Notes: generated by a model from the letters alone, not told the origin. Counted from the stretch's first letter, positions 30,544-43,751 are shown. The stretch is 64,000 bases of DNA from Oxyruncus cristatus (GCA_013399855.1 VXAY01002919.1:849183-913182); one strand, 5' to 3'. Numbers and translations are program-made.

Positions 30544-33500
30544 CCTAATGATATGGACCTGAAATTTATTGCAAAAACTGTTATTTAAGTGTTCCTGGAA
30601 TATTATCATGCCTACAGTGGCCATCTTGAAGAAGCTGATAGCTTTTTAAACAGTATTAGATTACAAAAAACACTTGTACAGAAAAACATTCGCATCAAAA
30701 GGGGAAAAAAACCTGTATTGTAAATTTTTGGTGGTTTGTATTTTTTTTTTTTTTCCCTTGATCCTTTCTTTTCCTGATGGAGGGGACACACTCATCCTGG
30801 TCTCACAGGTAGAGGTGGAGGAAATGTTGAAGAGAAGCAGATTTGATAAGAGATGTTCCATGTACAGATGAGACTGTGTAGGAGAACGTTCTGCAGGACT
30901 GGACCAATACAGTGACTGTTCCTTGCATTACACTGCAGTGTAAACTGTGAGCAAAGTCCCTGAAATCCCCTCTCTGTGTGAACTCAAGTGTGTGTTGGTC
31001 ATTGCTTTGGTCACCTCATTGCAGCAGAATTGTGAATAACTGGTCTTCTGTGTCGATCAATTGTTGACATTTTGCTTTCTTTACTCCATTTTATGTGTAG
31101 CAAAAGGAAAAAGAAAAATATCATTAAACTGTTCTGAATTGGCAAGTGCAGGAATGTGAGTTTTTGACAGGTAGAAAGAGTTAAGCTGGTGGCAACAATC
31201 TCTTTCAGTAGGATGAGGTGTATTTATTTATTAAAATCCTGTACCCAGAACATTTTAATGGAGTTCATGGCAGAAGTCTCAGCGTTGTCATCTGTCCCTG
31301 ATCCCCCTGATGAGGCAGAATGTTCTTTCCAGTATTCATTCTCTAGTTTTCTGTACTTAAAATATAGACTGAAGAGGTAATAACTGGTTGGGGTGTTTTT
31401 CCAGTCTTCCTAAATATCAGTTTCTAATAGACCACTCGGCAAACAATAACATATTAACTACCAAATGTGTAAAATTTCCTGTATTCACTTTGTCTTATTT
31501 GTAAATAGTGAATTGAGATTTCTTGCAGATCAGCAACATTTGCTGAACTGTTTTTAAGCTAATATGTATTCTTATTGATTGTTCCTATCAAGAAAAGATT
31601 TGTAATATATGCTATTTCTAACATTGCATTCATTTTGAGGTTCTATCTTATTTTTCTTAAGAGTTACTTCTCAGAACTTTCTTCAGAAGCAGCTTGTGAG
31701 CGAAAATGTCCAGAAAGATTGGAATCAGTCTGAGTGTGGGTTACCTGTCCATCCTCTGAACAAAGCACTTGCACAGACCAGGACTTGGCTTTGAGTGGGT
31801 TTCTGGTCAAACAGGGAAAACAGAACAATCTCCCAAATTTCCTCAGTGAGCCTTGAGGCACCTCTGCAGTGCCTTGCCCTTGGACACTGCCTTCATCCCT
31901 GTGAAATCAGGGTCAGCACAAGGATTTATAGTTGGAATAGTTGTTTTCTTTGCTGACAGAAGTCAATACTAGAAATAATGAATGTCATTTCTGGCCTTCG
32001 TATCGCTCTTGCTAAAATAAGGTGAAGAACTCATGTGATCAGATGAGCTCGAGTTGACAGACTCTTCAATCTGCCATAATTTGTGTGAATATAGCAATTT
32101 CTGTGGTAAATCCCTGGGGGTTTGGTGTCCTCAGCAACTCCTGTGACATTGTACACGCTTTACCAGAACGGTAAAGGGAAATATTTGAGCACAGCATCAA
32201 ATTTGAGATCTGCTTTACGCAGATCACCGCAGAGTTGGTTACTTTTCCTAAGAACCAACTCCCCCTCTCTCATTAAAAAAATGAGGGGACTGAAGGTATT
32301 TGTGACTTCAACCTCACTTCTTCACTCAAACATTACAGTTAAACTGGTTGGGGTTTTTTTTCCATTTCTCAGATACCAGCAATAGTGATGGTTTAAATTT
32401 AATTTTTAGCGGTTTGTACGTGAAAAGAAGAGGAAAAAGGAATTCCATTTCAACACCTTAAGTTGACAAAGAGCAAAAGCTTTGCCCATAGAAAGGCTGA
32501 CGTGTGTGAATAGGACACTGGTAGTGACAAGGGATCATTTCATGGCTCTGTGTATTGCCTATTTATGCATTTCTAGTTTCTCAGCTTCATTTTGCAAAAG
32601 GAATATTATTAAAATTATCATGAAAATAAGATTTTTGTGAATTCTCTTCACTCGGGGGTCCCTGTTTTTACGGCGTTCACACTCTTCAGGTTTTCTGGAC
32701 CTCCAGGCCTCAGCTTTTGAGCTGTTCCCTGGGCACCAGCCATGGATTGAATCCTGCAGAGCCTCCCAGCCTGAGCCAGAGCATGGGCTGGGCACGGTGG
32801 GATCCCCTGGGAGCAGAGTGGGAAGGAGGAGGCTCGTGCTCCCCGGCTGCTGCAGGAACAGGACCCTCTGCCTCCCACCGAGACCCCAGAGCACACGTTC
32901 CATGTTTTGGGACAGCCTCTCTTTTGGGGTGGCCTCTCCAATCATTCACTCCCTACAACAGGCAGGAAACTTGTCCAGCTCTAGGTCAGCAGCTTCTGCC
33001 CCCCCGGGAGTAAAGCTGAGCTTGGCCTCACTGAGTCCGAGCTCTTCTGCACAGGTCCCACTGAACCCTCTCGAACTGGTCCTTCCATCCAGCCCCCCCA
33101 GCGTGGGCACCCGCAGGTTATGTGGAATTTTGAATGTGTGCAAGAAATCTCAGCTGCATCTTTTATTTATAGATCTTTCCCCCCCCCCTCCCGCCCCCTT
33201 CGCTTTGGAACTCCCCAAAACAACAATTCAGTGATGGTTTTGAAAGCAGCAAAGACTTGAAAGGGTAGATAAGCTCTGCCAGTCCGTTTCCTGATCCTGT
33301 AGGCTGGGTGTTCATCACAGAACTGGGAAGGGGTTTGCTCAGTGAGAGCTGTTTTTGGTGCCTCGCTCTGTGCAAGTTGTTCAGGAGCAAATTAATGCGT
33401 TTGTGTTAATGAGCCACTGATTTCTCGGAGCTCCTGCTCCGTGCCAGGTGCTGCGTGTGCAGCGTGTGGGAGTTGATTGTACCTGGGGATTTGGAGCACA

Positions 33501-35335
33501 CCTGAACACCAGGAGAACTTGGAAAAGGCAGGGCCAAGCCCCTTGCTGTGATCCCAGCGCTCCAGCGGGGTTACAGAAGGGATCTGGCTCTTGGTTTAAC
33601 TCTGCCCTTGTTTAAAACACTCGTAAAAATTCGTGTCTCAGTTTCTGTTGTGAATGACCTCGAAGTTTAAGTTAATCCAAAGGAGTAAAAGGCAACTTGC
33701 TTTTGAAATGGGAGTGAGAAGTGCACAGTGGGGGCTTCTCAATTCCCTCAGAGGTGTTCGTGTAATTCCTGGTGATTGGTGCTAATTCCACCAGCTGAAC
33801 GGGTTCAGGGTTTTTATTTAAATATGCCCTGAAACTTAAGCGGCCTGGAGCATAAGAAGGCAGAGTTTTTATCCAAAAAAAATTTAAAAAAAAGCAGGTT
33901 CCCCCAACCTCTGCAAACAGAAATGCTCAGTTCAGTGTGGAGAGGTTGCTCCTCTGTGAGGGACATCACCACTGCTGGTCCTTGTGACACTTGCCTGTCA
34001 CACGCTTTGTGCTGGAGCAGTGAAATGTTTTATAAACGTTTCTGCAAGTCGCAGGAGCACAAGTCCTTAAAGTGAGCCCAAATTTCCGTTTCATCCCCTG
34101 GTTTGTTGGCTGACCTCGCAAAGTTTGGGTTACGGCAGCAGTATTTTGGAGCTCCGCGGATGGTGTTGGGCTTTTCATCGTTTTTCTCAATCTCTTCCTT
34201 GGAAAAAAGCAATAAAAGTGCTTTGTGTGCTGCCTGTCAGCGTTGACAGGAATCCTTTCCTTTGGGTAGTGATTTTACAGGGAAGTTTGTATGCATATCA
34301 CCGAGGCCAGCTTTTAAAAACAAAATGTGCAGCAGTTATTGATGACATAACGTGGCATTTTATTTTAAAACCCGGGGGAAGTTCCATATTTTTTTTTTAA
34401 GAAGTAGGTGTTTGAGCAAGTAACGGAGGTACCTTTTTAGAACAAAAATGTGTATGCCACCGTTGGCATAGACGTATTTCAGATGGGACATACAGATTGC
34501 ATCTTTGGGTACGGTGATTTATTGTATCTTCTCAAAATGTGTGTACAGAAACTCTTCCATCTACTTCCAGCTTGCCTATGGGGATCCTACTTTCTATGCT
34601 TTCTAACCTATCAGGATTGACTTTTATCTTCCCAAAATCGCAGTTAATTTGGGAGTCTCTGTTATAAGTGAACTATAAAATGTCTGAAATGCAGTTTTGG
34701 CCTTTTCTACAACAGCTGTCTTTAGAATTTATGGAATTTCGACAAGGAGAGGTACTGAAATATCTTGTAAGCTGGACTTGTTGCAGGATTCAGGCTGGAG
34801 TGACCTCCCCTGACACCTCTGCTGGCCTGCAGAGGGGGGATTTTTAGGTTCAGAACACCATGACACATGTATATAATCCTATACAGATCTGTGCAGTTCA
34901 AAGCTTGTTTTCCATGTAAACGTACTCCTGGAAGGGTTAAATTCATGGCATTCTTGGATTCTTCAATGCTTCCATTATTGGAACTGGTCCTTTTTTTTGC
35001 ACATTGTAGACTTGGCTCATCTTTTGATATGATTCTTCAAAAAAACAAGTGCTGTTTCTGTGATACTGTATTATCTGAATCATCATATTTAACTTCTTTT
35101 TTAAAAAAAAAAAAAAGTTATCGTTTCTAATTGTTCTGTTCCTGTGGTTTTTGCTGGTGTGTAATTAAAAAAAACGAAACTTTTCTTTCCCTGGTTATTT
35201 AATACTTTAGCTGCCTGTAAATATCTCTTGTTAAGTGCTCTGGAATGTGCTGTAGAAGTTGTATTAGCTCAGTTTGAAGCATTGTTTGAAACCTATTTTG
35301 GTTTGGTTATTTCTATTAAATCCGAAAAAATCCCT
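30544..35335 (+). other. TRIM33: probable TRIM33 3' UTR
   Basis: AT-rich, mostly single-copy DNA follows the stop codon, with no CR1 recognised for nearly 7 kb. Possible poly(A) signals are ATTAAA at 31123, AATAAA at 34211, and ATTAAA at 35164 and 35315. The human TRIM33 3' UTR is, from memory, close to 5 kb, which would favour the signals near 35.2-35.3 kb, but a shorter form ending near 31.15 kb is possible. The block at 32640-33560 is richer in GC and has chance open frames without recognisable domains. Confidence 0.5.
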
Positions 35336-35659
35336 CTTTCAGTTGGAGTTTTCTTTTTTTTTTTTCTCCAGGACATCCGTCAGCTGCAGATTCACATCTG
35401 GCAAAAGACTTCCCTGAGACCTGCAAGTGTGGAAATAGGGTGAAAATGGGGCTGCAGGAGTTCAGAGGTGCCCAGCTGGGGCTGCGGCATCCAGACAGAA
35501 AATCATTTGGCACCTTGGTGTGGAGCACAGGGATTTGAAGGTTTCTCAGGTTTTTGGTTTTTTTTTTTTTTTTAGTGGTGCGGGGNTTTTTAGTGCTGCT
35601 GGTCATCCTGAAATTGGAGGGGACAGTTCAAGGTGTGCAGCTCACAGGGCTGCAGTTCT

Positions 35660-35719
35660 GGGGGTGGGATGGGATGGGATGGGATGGGATGGGATGGGGA
35701 TGGGGATTGGGATGGGATG
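35660..35719 (+). repeat. (GGGAT)n array, G-quadruplex-prone
   Basis: Six perfect GGGAT units run from 35666 to 35695, extended by GGGGAT and GGGAT variants to 35719. Runs of three to five G at short spacing on the + strand can form G-quadruplexes. A single N lies nearby at 35586. Confidence 0.95.
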
Positions 35720-36061
35720 CTTCCCAACAGAGCTGACAGCGCTGCCGGGCGTGGTTTTGAGGGGTTGTTCCCCATGACCCTGCTCCACTAAACACGAAGA
35801 GGGAGCTGAATTGGATTGCTGTGTGACTCCTTAGGGTGACACCTCGCCTGCCCTCTCTGTCACACCCTGCTCTGCACGTGGCTCATGGTTCTCCCTGTTG
35901 GAAGCGGGTCCGTGGTGAAGGCATGGCCGGGGGCACTGTGTCCCTCTGCTTAATAAATAAATGTGTGTTTTGGGGCGTCGGGGACAGGATCCACGGAGCA
36001 ACAGTGTGTGGGTGATTCCAGCTCCAGGGCACAACCCCTGGGTCCAACTGCACTGGAAGGG

Positions 36062-36098
36062 AGGAGGAGAAAGAGGAGGAGGAGGAGGAGGAGGAGGC
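36062..36098 (+). repeat. (GGA)n purine microsatellite
   Basis: About twelve GAG/GGA units, eight of them perfect (36073-36096). On the opposite strand it produces a polyproline open frame that is not a gene. Confidence 0.95.
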
Positions 36099-37470
36099 TG
36101 CTCCTGCACCCTCTGTACCTTTTGCATGCAGTGGAAAAGCTGCACAGATGGGATGCTGATGTGTTCCTTCACCTCGGAACTGCAGTTTGGTGTGAGTGCC
36201 TGCAGCTGCTCCCCACCACTGATAAATCCCATTTCTTGTGTGGGTGTCACTACTGGAGCAGTCTCCTGACTGTCCAGAACTAAAAGCAGAATTGGGCCCA
36301 CAGATCTTGGCCTGTGGCCCAGTTCAACTAATGGGAAGTAGGAACTTGTCTGGTTTAAGGATCCATGAAATGACTGCAGCTCCCCCAGGCACCAGCATCA
36401 CTCGAGCTCCAGCTGACCGTGCAGACCTGCAAGAAGACAGTAGTGTGAGCTTCACCTAAGCTAAAATTACCTCTGAATAAATCTTTTGCAACCAATGACA
36501 GGCCTGGTAACCTGGAATGCCAACCAGCTTGGAGGTATGTCTGTGCTTCCATAAACCTGTGCAGCTGGTGAAGGCTCTGATCCAAGCAGAGTGTTGCGTG
36601 TCAGCATTTACCTCCAGGCTGTAGCTCATAACTAACTTGCATTTTGCTCTCAGTGTTTGTTTAAGTGCTTGTGGTGGCTCAGTGTCCCAGGAGCTCCATG
36701 ATGAGGGAGCTGAGTTCTAGAAGAGCTTCAGTTGCCTTCACCAAAGCACAGACCTGCTCCTGCTAAAACAAAGAACACCCGCAGTCCCACCAAGCACTCG
36801 GGTGGCCTCTCCAGCCTCTGCCACCCACAGCAAAGGAACAGGTGGTTTGAAACTAAACCCTTGCGCTTGAGGTGGGTTTTGCTGCCAGACCAAACACTGG
36901 CAGCCCGAGGTGGTGCTGGCTCTGCGTGTGCTGGACGTGAATGGATGTCTGGATGCTCTGCTCAGCCTCCCCACCCCTCCAGAGCGGGACCCGGGGGCTC
37001 TGCTGGCACGGGAGGAGCAGTGGGGAGTTCTTGAAGGGCTGTTTGGTTTCTCTTTGCCAGCTGCTGCCTCGCTGTGTCCAGAGCACTCCCAGCTCTGCCA
37101 GCCCATCTGCTCCAGCTCTGCCAGCCCATCTGATCCGACTCTTTTGGTGGGTTGGTGTTGGCCTTTGTGGCTGGACTGGCATCTGTTGCTTTCAGCCCCT
37201 CTCTTTGACTCCACTCAGTCCCTGGATTCCTTCCATAGGCTTGCTTGGATTGTTTTCCTTTAGTATCCTGGCTTTAATTCTCCTGCCTTGCTCCAGTGAC
37301 ACTGAGCTGGTCACCCCATCACTGAGTGCTGCGATGCAGTTGCCAATTTTTATTTCCCCTCCAGGGGAGCATATCTGAATTTCCTCTTCCCATCCCAAAA
37401 TTCCACCAAGAATTCGAAACTGCTGCTAAACTGTTCAACCCCTTGCTGGCATTGTAAACTTCACGTCTAT

Positions 37471-37606
37471 TATAGAATCCCAGAGTGGTTTGGGTTGGTA
37501 GGGACCTTAAAGGTCACCTCATTCCACCCCCTGCTGTGGGCAGGGACACCTTCCAGGATGCCAGGTTGCTCCAAGCCCTGTCCAACCTGGCCTTGGACAC
37601 TTCCAG
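37471..37606 (-). mobile_element. CR1 LINE fragment, antisense
   Basis: It starts TATAGAATCCCAGAGTGGTT, then GGACCTTAAAGGTCACCTCA and CCTTGGACACTTCCAG, where it breaks off. About 135 bp of the 3' end remain. Confidence 0.92.
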
Positions 37607-38174
37607 CCCATTATTAGGGCTGTCTTTCTCTGAGAGTTGAGATGGTGAGCCTGGATCTCCAGAGCACTGGCCTTCTTTCTCCTTATTGATTCCCTTCACC
37701 CTGTGAGTTCTCTGGGTCACTTCAGTGCCTGAGCAGGCTCCCAAGGGCTGAACTTCATTCCATACCATTCTCCTGTCCTTTACTCCATGTTAGTGGAGCA
37801 AATTGTGCTCAGTGGAGCCCTGAACACTGAGGAAGTTGCTCTTTGCCAAATTACCTTCCAATGCTTTCCACGGGCTGGCACTGCAGCGAAGTGCTGGGTG
37901 ATCTCAAGGGGGGGTTAATGCTTAGGATCTAGGATAATGTTTGCTAAATTAGCAGGGATCAAAACCAGGGATACAAATCCCTGCACCTTTCATTAACACA
38001 TCAGAGATGAGCACGTTTAGCACAGAACTTCAGAGAGCAGATCAAACGAGACTCACAGAGAGCGCTTGGTCACATCAGTTGAGGGTGCTGGTGCCTGGGG
38101 GACTCCTCTCCAAGGAACTGGCGGGGTGTTCAGGGGTGAATCTGCTGCTTTATCCTGACACTGATGCTTACCTT

Positions 38175-38251
38175 CCACCCCTGGAAGTGTTCAAGGCCAG
38201 GCTGGATGGGGCTTGGAGCACCCTGGTCTGGAGGAAGGTGTCCCTGCCCTG
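38175..38251 (+). mobile_element. short CR1 fragment, sense
   Basis: CCCTGGAAGTGTTCAAGGCC, AGGCTGGATGGGGCTTGGAG and GAGGAAGGTGTCCCTGCCC match the CR1 3' region. Both ends are truncated. Confidence 0.85.
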
Positions 38252-39667
38252 GGGGACCAGACCCACCTGCATGACCAGAGGCCACTGAGCTGGGCTCAGC
38301 CATCCCAACTAAGCCTGTCCAGCACCTGGCTTGGTGGGAGTATATTTTTTTATCTTGTATATCAGAGATAACCAGAAAAGCCTTTTGTGGGAGAAGAATC
38401 ACTCAGAAGTGTTTGGAAATCATGCCTTTTGAGGATTCCACTGCAGGGAATATGGAGCTGGGACGTGCGTCTGGGCTGTGCCAAAGCTGTGGGGTCTGTG
38501 TGGCAGTGTGTGTCTGCTTCAGACCACCTTCCTGTCAGGAAAGAGTGAGCTCTGAGTGTGGCTGGAACCCCCATTCGTTTGGAATTGTGTTTGGAGCCGT
38601 GTTCAGTGCAGTTCTGCAGCTGTCACCGGGTGCAGAACACGATCCGTGCCCTGGATCTGACGGGGGTGGTTTGGCTGCTGGCTGCAGAGCGAGGTGCAAA
38701 ATTCCAAACTGAATAATCCCTTTCCTCTTGGAACTTGTCCGTGTCTCCAGGCAATCCCAAGTGTAAGTTCTTTATCTCTGCTGGCCCAGAGGTTTCCAAA
38801 GGAAGGAGGTGTTGCAGCAGCAAGTCCCGGCGGGACGGTGCAGGGACCACGCTCAGGATGAATTCTGTGTTCTGAACGAAGACAGATTACCTGCCCACCC
38901 GAGGTTTAATCAGCTCACGACCACGGGGAAGGTGCAGGTAATTCAGAGCCGTGTTGGGAAGCAGGGAGTGCTCTGGATAACCAGCCTTCTGCCGCTGGAC
39001 ACACAGCCTGCGTGAAGGGGGGGATCCCAGCCTGTAAGTTATGCACCATCCTGCCAGGACTTTGTAAATTAACCGCTCGTGTCACCAGGTGGTGCTCTTA
39101 ACACAGCCCTCTGCACGCTGGGCTCTGAGGGAGCAAGTTTTGTCTTGGGAAGAAACTGTTGGCTTTGAGTTCTGCAGGTGGGGAGAGGGACCTGCTGAGG
39201 ACACGTCATGGTCCTGGGTGCAGTGCTGGGCTCAGGGAAAGCTGGGGAAATATCTTCATTCTTAGTGAGTTCCTGTGACATTTCAGCTCTTTTTGTCTGG
39301 AGGACGGAAAGAAATGCCAAGCCCTATTAACCTCGGTTTGCTGCTGGATTGATTTTTATACACAAAGATTTTGTTAAATGCGCCAAAAAAAGAGGCAATC
39401 CAAGGCTTTATCTTGTTCAAATCATAGTCCAGAGCCAGTTGGTACAGGGAGCAAACTCGTGTGATGAGTTGGCTGCAAATACAACAGTGAGGAAAAGGCA
39501 GGAGGGGAGGGATGATGTGAAAGTGGAGACCTCCTGGCCAGGCTGTTGGTGTCGTTCCACCAGGAATGAGGATCAGCTGTGGAACAGGCCCAAACAAGTG
39601 GGGAACAAACACAATGTGGGGTGTAAACCCAAGCTCTCTGTGCCATGGATTTATAACCACTTTGGGC

Positions 39668-39725
39668 TCATAGAATGGTCCAGGCTGGAAGGGACCTTAC
39701 ACTTGAAATCACTTGGAGATCACCA
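39668..39725 (-). mobile_element. short CR1 3' end, antisense
   Basis: CATAGAATGGTCCAGGCTGG and AAGGGACCTTACACTTGAAA followed by ATCACTTGGAGATCACC resemble the antisense CR1 3' tip. Only about 58 bp are recognisable. Confidence 0.65.
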
Positions 39726-39994
39726 AGCTCTCACCTGCAGTGTCAGTCCACGGAATGCACTGGAAGGTAATTTGGGAAAGAGCAATTTACTGAGCATTAA
39801 GTGCTTTGTTCTGTGGTTCTGTGGTGCATGATCTGTGGTTCCTTACACCCTCGGGCCAGCGTCCGTGTTTGAGTGGAATGTGGTAACCTGGGGGCTTCAA
39901 TCTCATCCATCTCTTTCTCCATCTCAGCCTTAACAGAGAACTGTGGTTCCTGAAACTTGCACAGGAAAAGCTGGAAATGCTGGGCACAGCTGGA

Positions 39995-40019
39995 AGCAGC
40001 AGCAGCAGCAGCAGCAGCA
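39995..40019 (+). repeat. (CAG)n microsatellite, about 8 units
   Basis: Uninterrupted AGC/CAG units in intergenic DNA. Polyglutamine, polyserine or polyalanine frames across it are simple consequences of the repeat. Confidence 0.95.
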
Positions 40020-40784
40020 AGGATATCTCCTGCCTCCTGCCCTGGGAAGCTCCATGAGCTCACATCCCCAGCCTGTGACCTGCCTCCTCTGCCCCCTCTT
40101 CATCACTGTGACTGCAAGGCGTGGGTGGGCTGGTGGAGCTTTCAGCAAGCAGGAGCATCTGTGGAGGTCACCAGCTTTGTTCCCCTGTCTCTGGCAATTA
40201 TAAATGAACCATTTATTCGTTAAAATCTGCTGCATGGAAGGAGTCAGTGGATAGTGCCAGAGAGCACCACCAAGGAACTTCTCATTTGAGAGCATCTCCT
40301 GGGCTTCTTGTTTGAGCTCTGGGTGCACTGCTGAGACCTGCCCAGGTAGGAGATGCTCCTCAGTCCCTTTCTGTTGCTAGAAGTTGTGTCTCGAGGTCCT
40401 TTTCATGAGCAGAGCAAGAGCCCAAGCCAGGAACCCCTGCAGCTGCCACAGGTTTGCTGTGTGCTCTGAGATGTGAGGTCTGAGCATCACCTGCACCACC
40501 TGAAGGCAGGAGCCCTGATCTGGGGCTTCTCTTGGGTTTGTGTGTTCCTGGTGCTGAGCAGAACTGAGGGTTGGTGAGATTTGAGCCTGCCAGGGATCCC
40601 AGCCCTGGATTTTTGTGCTGAATCAGGACCCTGGATGTGTTGATCCTGCTGTACTGGAACACTGAGTGTTAATAGTGCCTGTGGTGTGGGCTGGACTTTC
40701 TCTGTGTCCATGTCTCATCCTGCTGCCTGGCATTGAAGGGAAAGGAAGGGTGTAACTACCCAGAATGAGTTAAGGAACAGGAAT

Positions 40785-41283
40785 TAATGCTGGAAAGACA
40801 GGCAGAGCCAAGGTTGGGGATACTGAGACAGGTGCAGAGAAAAGCAACCAGGCTGGTGAAGGGACTTGGGCACAAGTCCTATGAGGAGAGGCTGAGGGAG
40901 CTGGGGGTGTTTAGCCTGGAGAAGAGAAGGCTCAGGGGAGCCCTCATCGCTCTCTACAACTCCCTGACAGGAGGGGGAGCCAGGTGGGGGTTGGTCTCTT
41001 CTCCCAGGAACCAGCAGCAGGACAAGAGGGCTCGGCCTTAAGCTGTGCCAGGGGAGGTTTAGGTTGGATATTAGAAAGAAATTCTTTCCAGAGAGGGTGA
41101 TCAGCCATTGGAATGGGCTGCCCAGGGAAGTGGTGGATTCTCCATCCCTGGAGGTTTTCAAGATGAGGCTGGACGTGGCACTGAGTGCCATAGTCTGGTA
41201 ACTGTGGTGGTGTTGGATCAAGGGTTGGACTTGATGATCTCAGAGGTCCTTTCCAACCCGGCTGATTCTATGATTCTGTGATT
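40785..41283 (+). mobile_element. CR1 LINE fragment, sense, longest copy in the window
   Basis: About 500 bp: GAGACAGGTGCAGAGAAAAG, AGGAGAGGCTGAGGGAGCTG, GGGGTGTTTAGCCTGGAGAA, AGGTTTAGGTTGGATATTAG, GGGCTGCCCAGGGAAGTGGT and the full 3' end TTGATGATCTCAGAGGTCCT, TTCCAACCCGGCTGATTCTA, TGATTCTGTGATT. It is well preserved and has the terminal octamer repeats. It is 5'-truncated like the rest. Confidence 0.95.
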
Positions 41284-42609
41284 TTGGCTCTTCCTTCAGC
41301 ACTCATTGGAGGAGCTGATGGGGCTGTGGGTACCTGTGTGTGGCCTGGTTCTCCTCTGGGAGCTGCAGTGCGTTCCTGGTTTAACCACCCTTGTGCCATG
41401 CTCTCCTTCCCCTTGGAAAACATGATTAGTCAGAATGTGTTGTCAGCATTCAAGGCCCTGCTGTGTTATTTGGAAGTTCCCTTTCCCAGCTTGGTGTCCA
41501 GAGCTCAGGCTGGTCTTTTTTAACGCCTCAGTTCCCCTTCCCCAGCAGGTGATCTGGTGCTGGGTGTGCTGCTGGTTCATGGGATGACTCTGGACATGTC
41601 AAACCAATTTCATCTTCTGCCCAATTATAATCCATCCAACTCTCCTCCATTTACACACAGACAGGGGATCCTTTCAGTGGCTGAGCAGAACATAAATGTT
41701 CCAGGCCATCTTATTTGCTGCTGGCTGTTGGAAACTAAATTCTGTGGAAAGTAATTCAATTTATGCTGCTGGGTGTGGAGACTCTGTCTTGCCCCGTGCT
41801 TCCAAGGACCCTCTCGCCTTTCCTGGGTGAAGGGCACACTGACTGGCTTCACAGGAAGGCTTTCTGGAATCCTGTCTGAGACATGATTTGTGGGGCCACC
41901 AGTGGAAGGTGACCCAAGGCAGTCTGTGAGCCTGTGATTCTGTTCTGGGCTTTCCTGCTCTGTCCAAGGGCAGCTGGCAAGGACACCCTTGTTCCAGGCT
42001 GCAGGACCTGATGCTCCTCTTCGGGGGGATGTGGAGCTCTGGGAAAGGAGACACAACAGAAACCAGAGCTTGGGAAAGGCCCACGTGCTGAATGGCTTAG
42101 AGGAACCTGGTTGTGCTTCTCTGTGAGGATCCCTGGGGAGATGGTTGCCAGCACATCTGTCATTTAGGGTGCTGTCTGTTGTCACCCGTGGAAGGAGATT
42201 ATTAAGTAGTGAAGTGATTGGAAAGGGCTTTCTCTTTTTTCTCTTTATTAATAGGAGTGTTGCAAATGCTTGTCAGAGCTCCTGGGAGAGGTCCCTGCAG
42301 AGGATGCTCTGAGGGTGAGCTGGACATGTCACAGGTCTGTGATGCAGGTCCACATGTCTCCAGCCAGGAAAACCACTTGGATTGTTGGCTGTGGGTCTCA
42401 TGAAAGAGATTTGGGATGATTGTCCAGGCTGAGCTGGGAATGCCTGTGCTGCTGGAGCCACAACCACACCCAACACCACGTTCCCAAGGGCAGGGAAGTG
42501 CCCCTGTAGGAGTAGCAGAGACAGAGAGGGGTTAAGGAGGCTTGGTGGCCAAAGACTTGGAGCTGAGCGCAGCTGGGATGGGCTGGATACTGCAGAGATG
42601 AACTGTGCT

Positions 42610-42870
42610 GGGGCATTTGGGGCCGTGATGAGGGAGAATGACGGGTGATGAAGCTGGGCTGATGCAGGATGATGGGGGGTGATGATTTGGAGGGATATGG
42701 GGGGATGATGTGGGGGGTGATGTGGGGGGGTGCCGGGTGACGGTGTGGGGTGATCTGAGGTGATGATGTGGAGGGGGATGTGGGGTGATGATACAGAGCA
42801 GTGCAGGGTGATGGTGCTGGGGGGATGCAGGATGATGTGGGTGCTGATTTGGGGTGATGTGGGACAGCAG
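42610..42870 (+). repeat. G-rich degenerate satellite (GATGATGTGGGGGG-type)
   Basis: Irregular repeats of GTGATGATGTGGGGG, GGATGATGTGGG and GGGTGATGGTG over about 260 bp with no fixed period. On the - strand it gives a 250-codon His/Pro/Ser-rich open frame that follows from the repeat and is not called as a gene. Confidence 0.85.
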
Positions 42871-43661
42871 CACTCCGGGAGTGGGAGCTGCAACCTCCGG
42901 AAAGCACCACTGGAGAGGAGACAACTCTGGTTCTTTAGGATGTTGGGTGGAAAGCACCAGCACATGGAAAGCAGCTCCTGCAGATCCATATTGCTCTCTG
43001 GAGGTTGATGGAACAGGTTAATCAAAGAGCTCTCAGGTTTCTTTTCACATGTTAATATTCTCCTGAAATAAAAACGTTACAGCGTTTTCTCTTGGAGGCA
43101 CAATTGTGCACCATTGGTTTTGTTTTCCCCGTTATAAAATACTCCTATTTTTATTACTTGTATTTCCATTGGGAGGGATAAAAATAACTAGAATACAGCA
43201 AATACTTTGTAAGCACACTGGGGGGAAAAAACTCCTTATTTCCCATTACAAATATCAACTCGGTGTGTTTCTTCCAGAAGGGCTGAGATTAAATACATTC
43301 TGCTTTGCCTTTTGGTTTCCATGAAAACACTTGTGGTTTAAAGCCTGGGATAATTCCAAGGAATGTTGGGGCTTTGGACCTCCTGCCCTCTGTGCCAGGT
43401 GTTACTGAAAGGTGGTTGCAGATGGATGTGTTCAATCTCTTACTGTGCAGACACATGGAATTTTTCCAGGGTCTTTTATCCAAGTCTCCTCTTTCCTGAT
43501 GGAAGTGGTGCTGAGATAGAGCCATATGCTCTGTTGTCTGGGGCTGTTTCAAATCTAAAGACTCCTCATCTCATGGCTGCTGGAGCTGGGAATTGCTTGT
43601 CCAGACCCTTGTCCTGCTCTGGAAACTCCGAATGTCACCAGGGATGGCCTGGAACCTGCTG

Positions 43662-43688
43662 GGATTTTATATATATATATATATATAN
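43662..43688. repeat. (TA)n tract ending in an ambiguous base
   Basis: GATTTTA then TA repeats run up to an N at 43688, immediately before the palindrome. This marks a point where the assembly was uncertain. Confidence 0.9.
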
Positions 43689-43711
43689 GTAAGGCGGCAG
43701 GTCAGTGTAGA

Positions 43712-43751
<40 letters not shown>

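Noticed and set aside
32640..33240. Overlapping open frames in the probable TRIM33 3' UTR
   Set aside because: Open on both strands with no domain; explained by local GC content.
35831..36301. 156-codon - strand open frame with a polyproline run
   Set aside because: It is the reverse reading of the (GGA)n array and flanking sequence.
40785..41283. Open frames on both strands over the CR1 as protein genes
   Set aside because: They are chance frames in a 5'-truncated 3' end of CR1, with no reverse transcriptase or endonuclease domain.
42273..43025. 250-codon open frame on the - strand, rich in His, Pro and Ser
   Set aside because: It lies over the G-rich degenerate satellite; the repeat avoids stops in this frame and the composition follows the repeat. 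No domain or splice structure.
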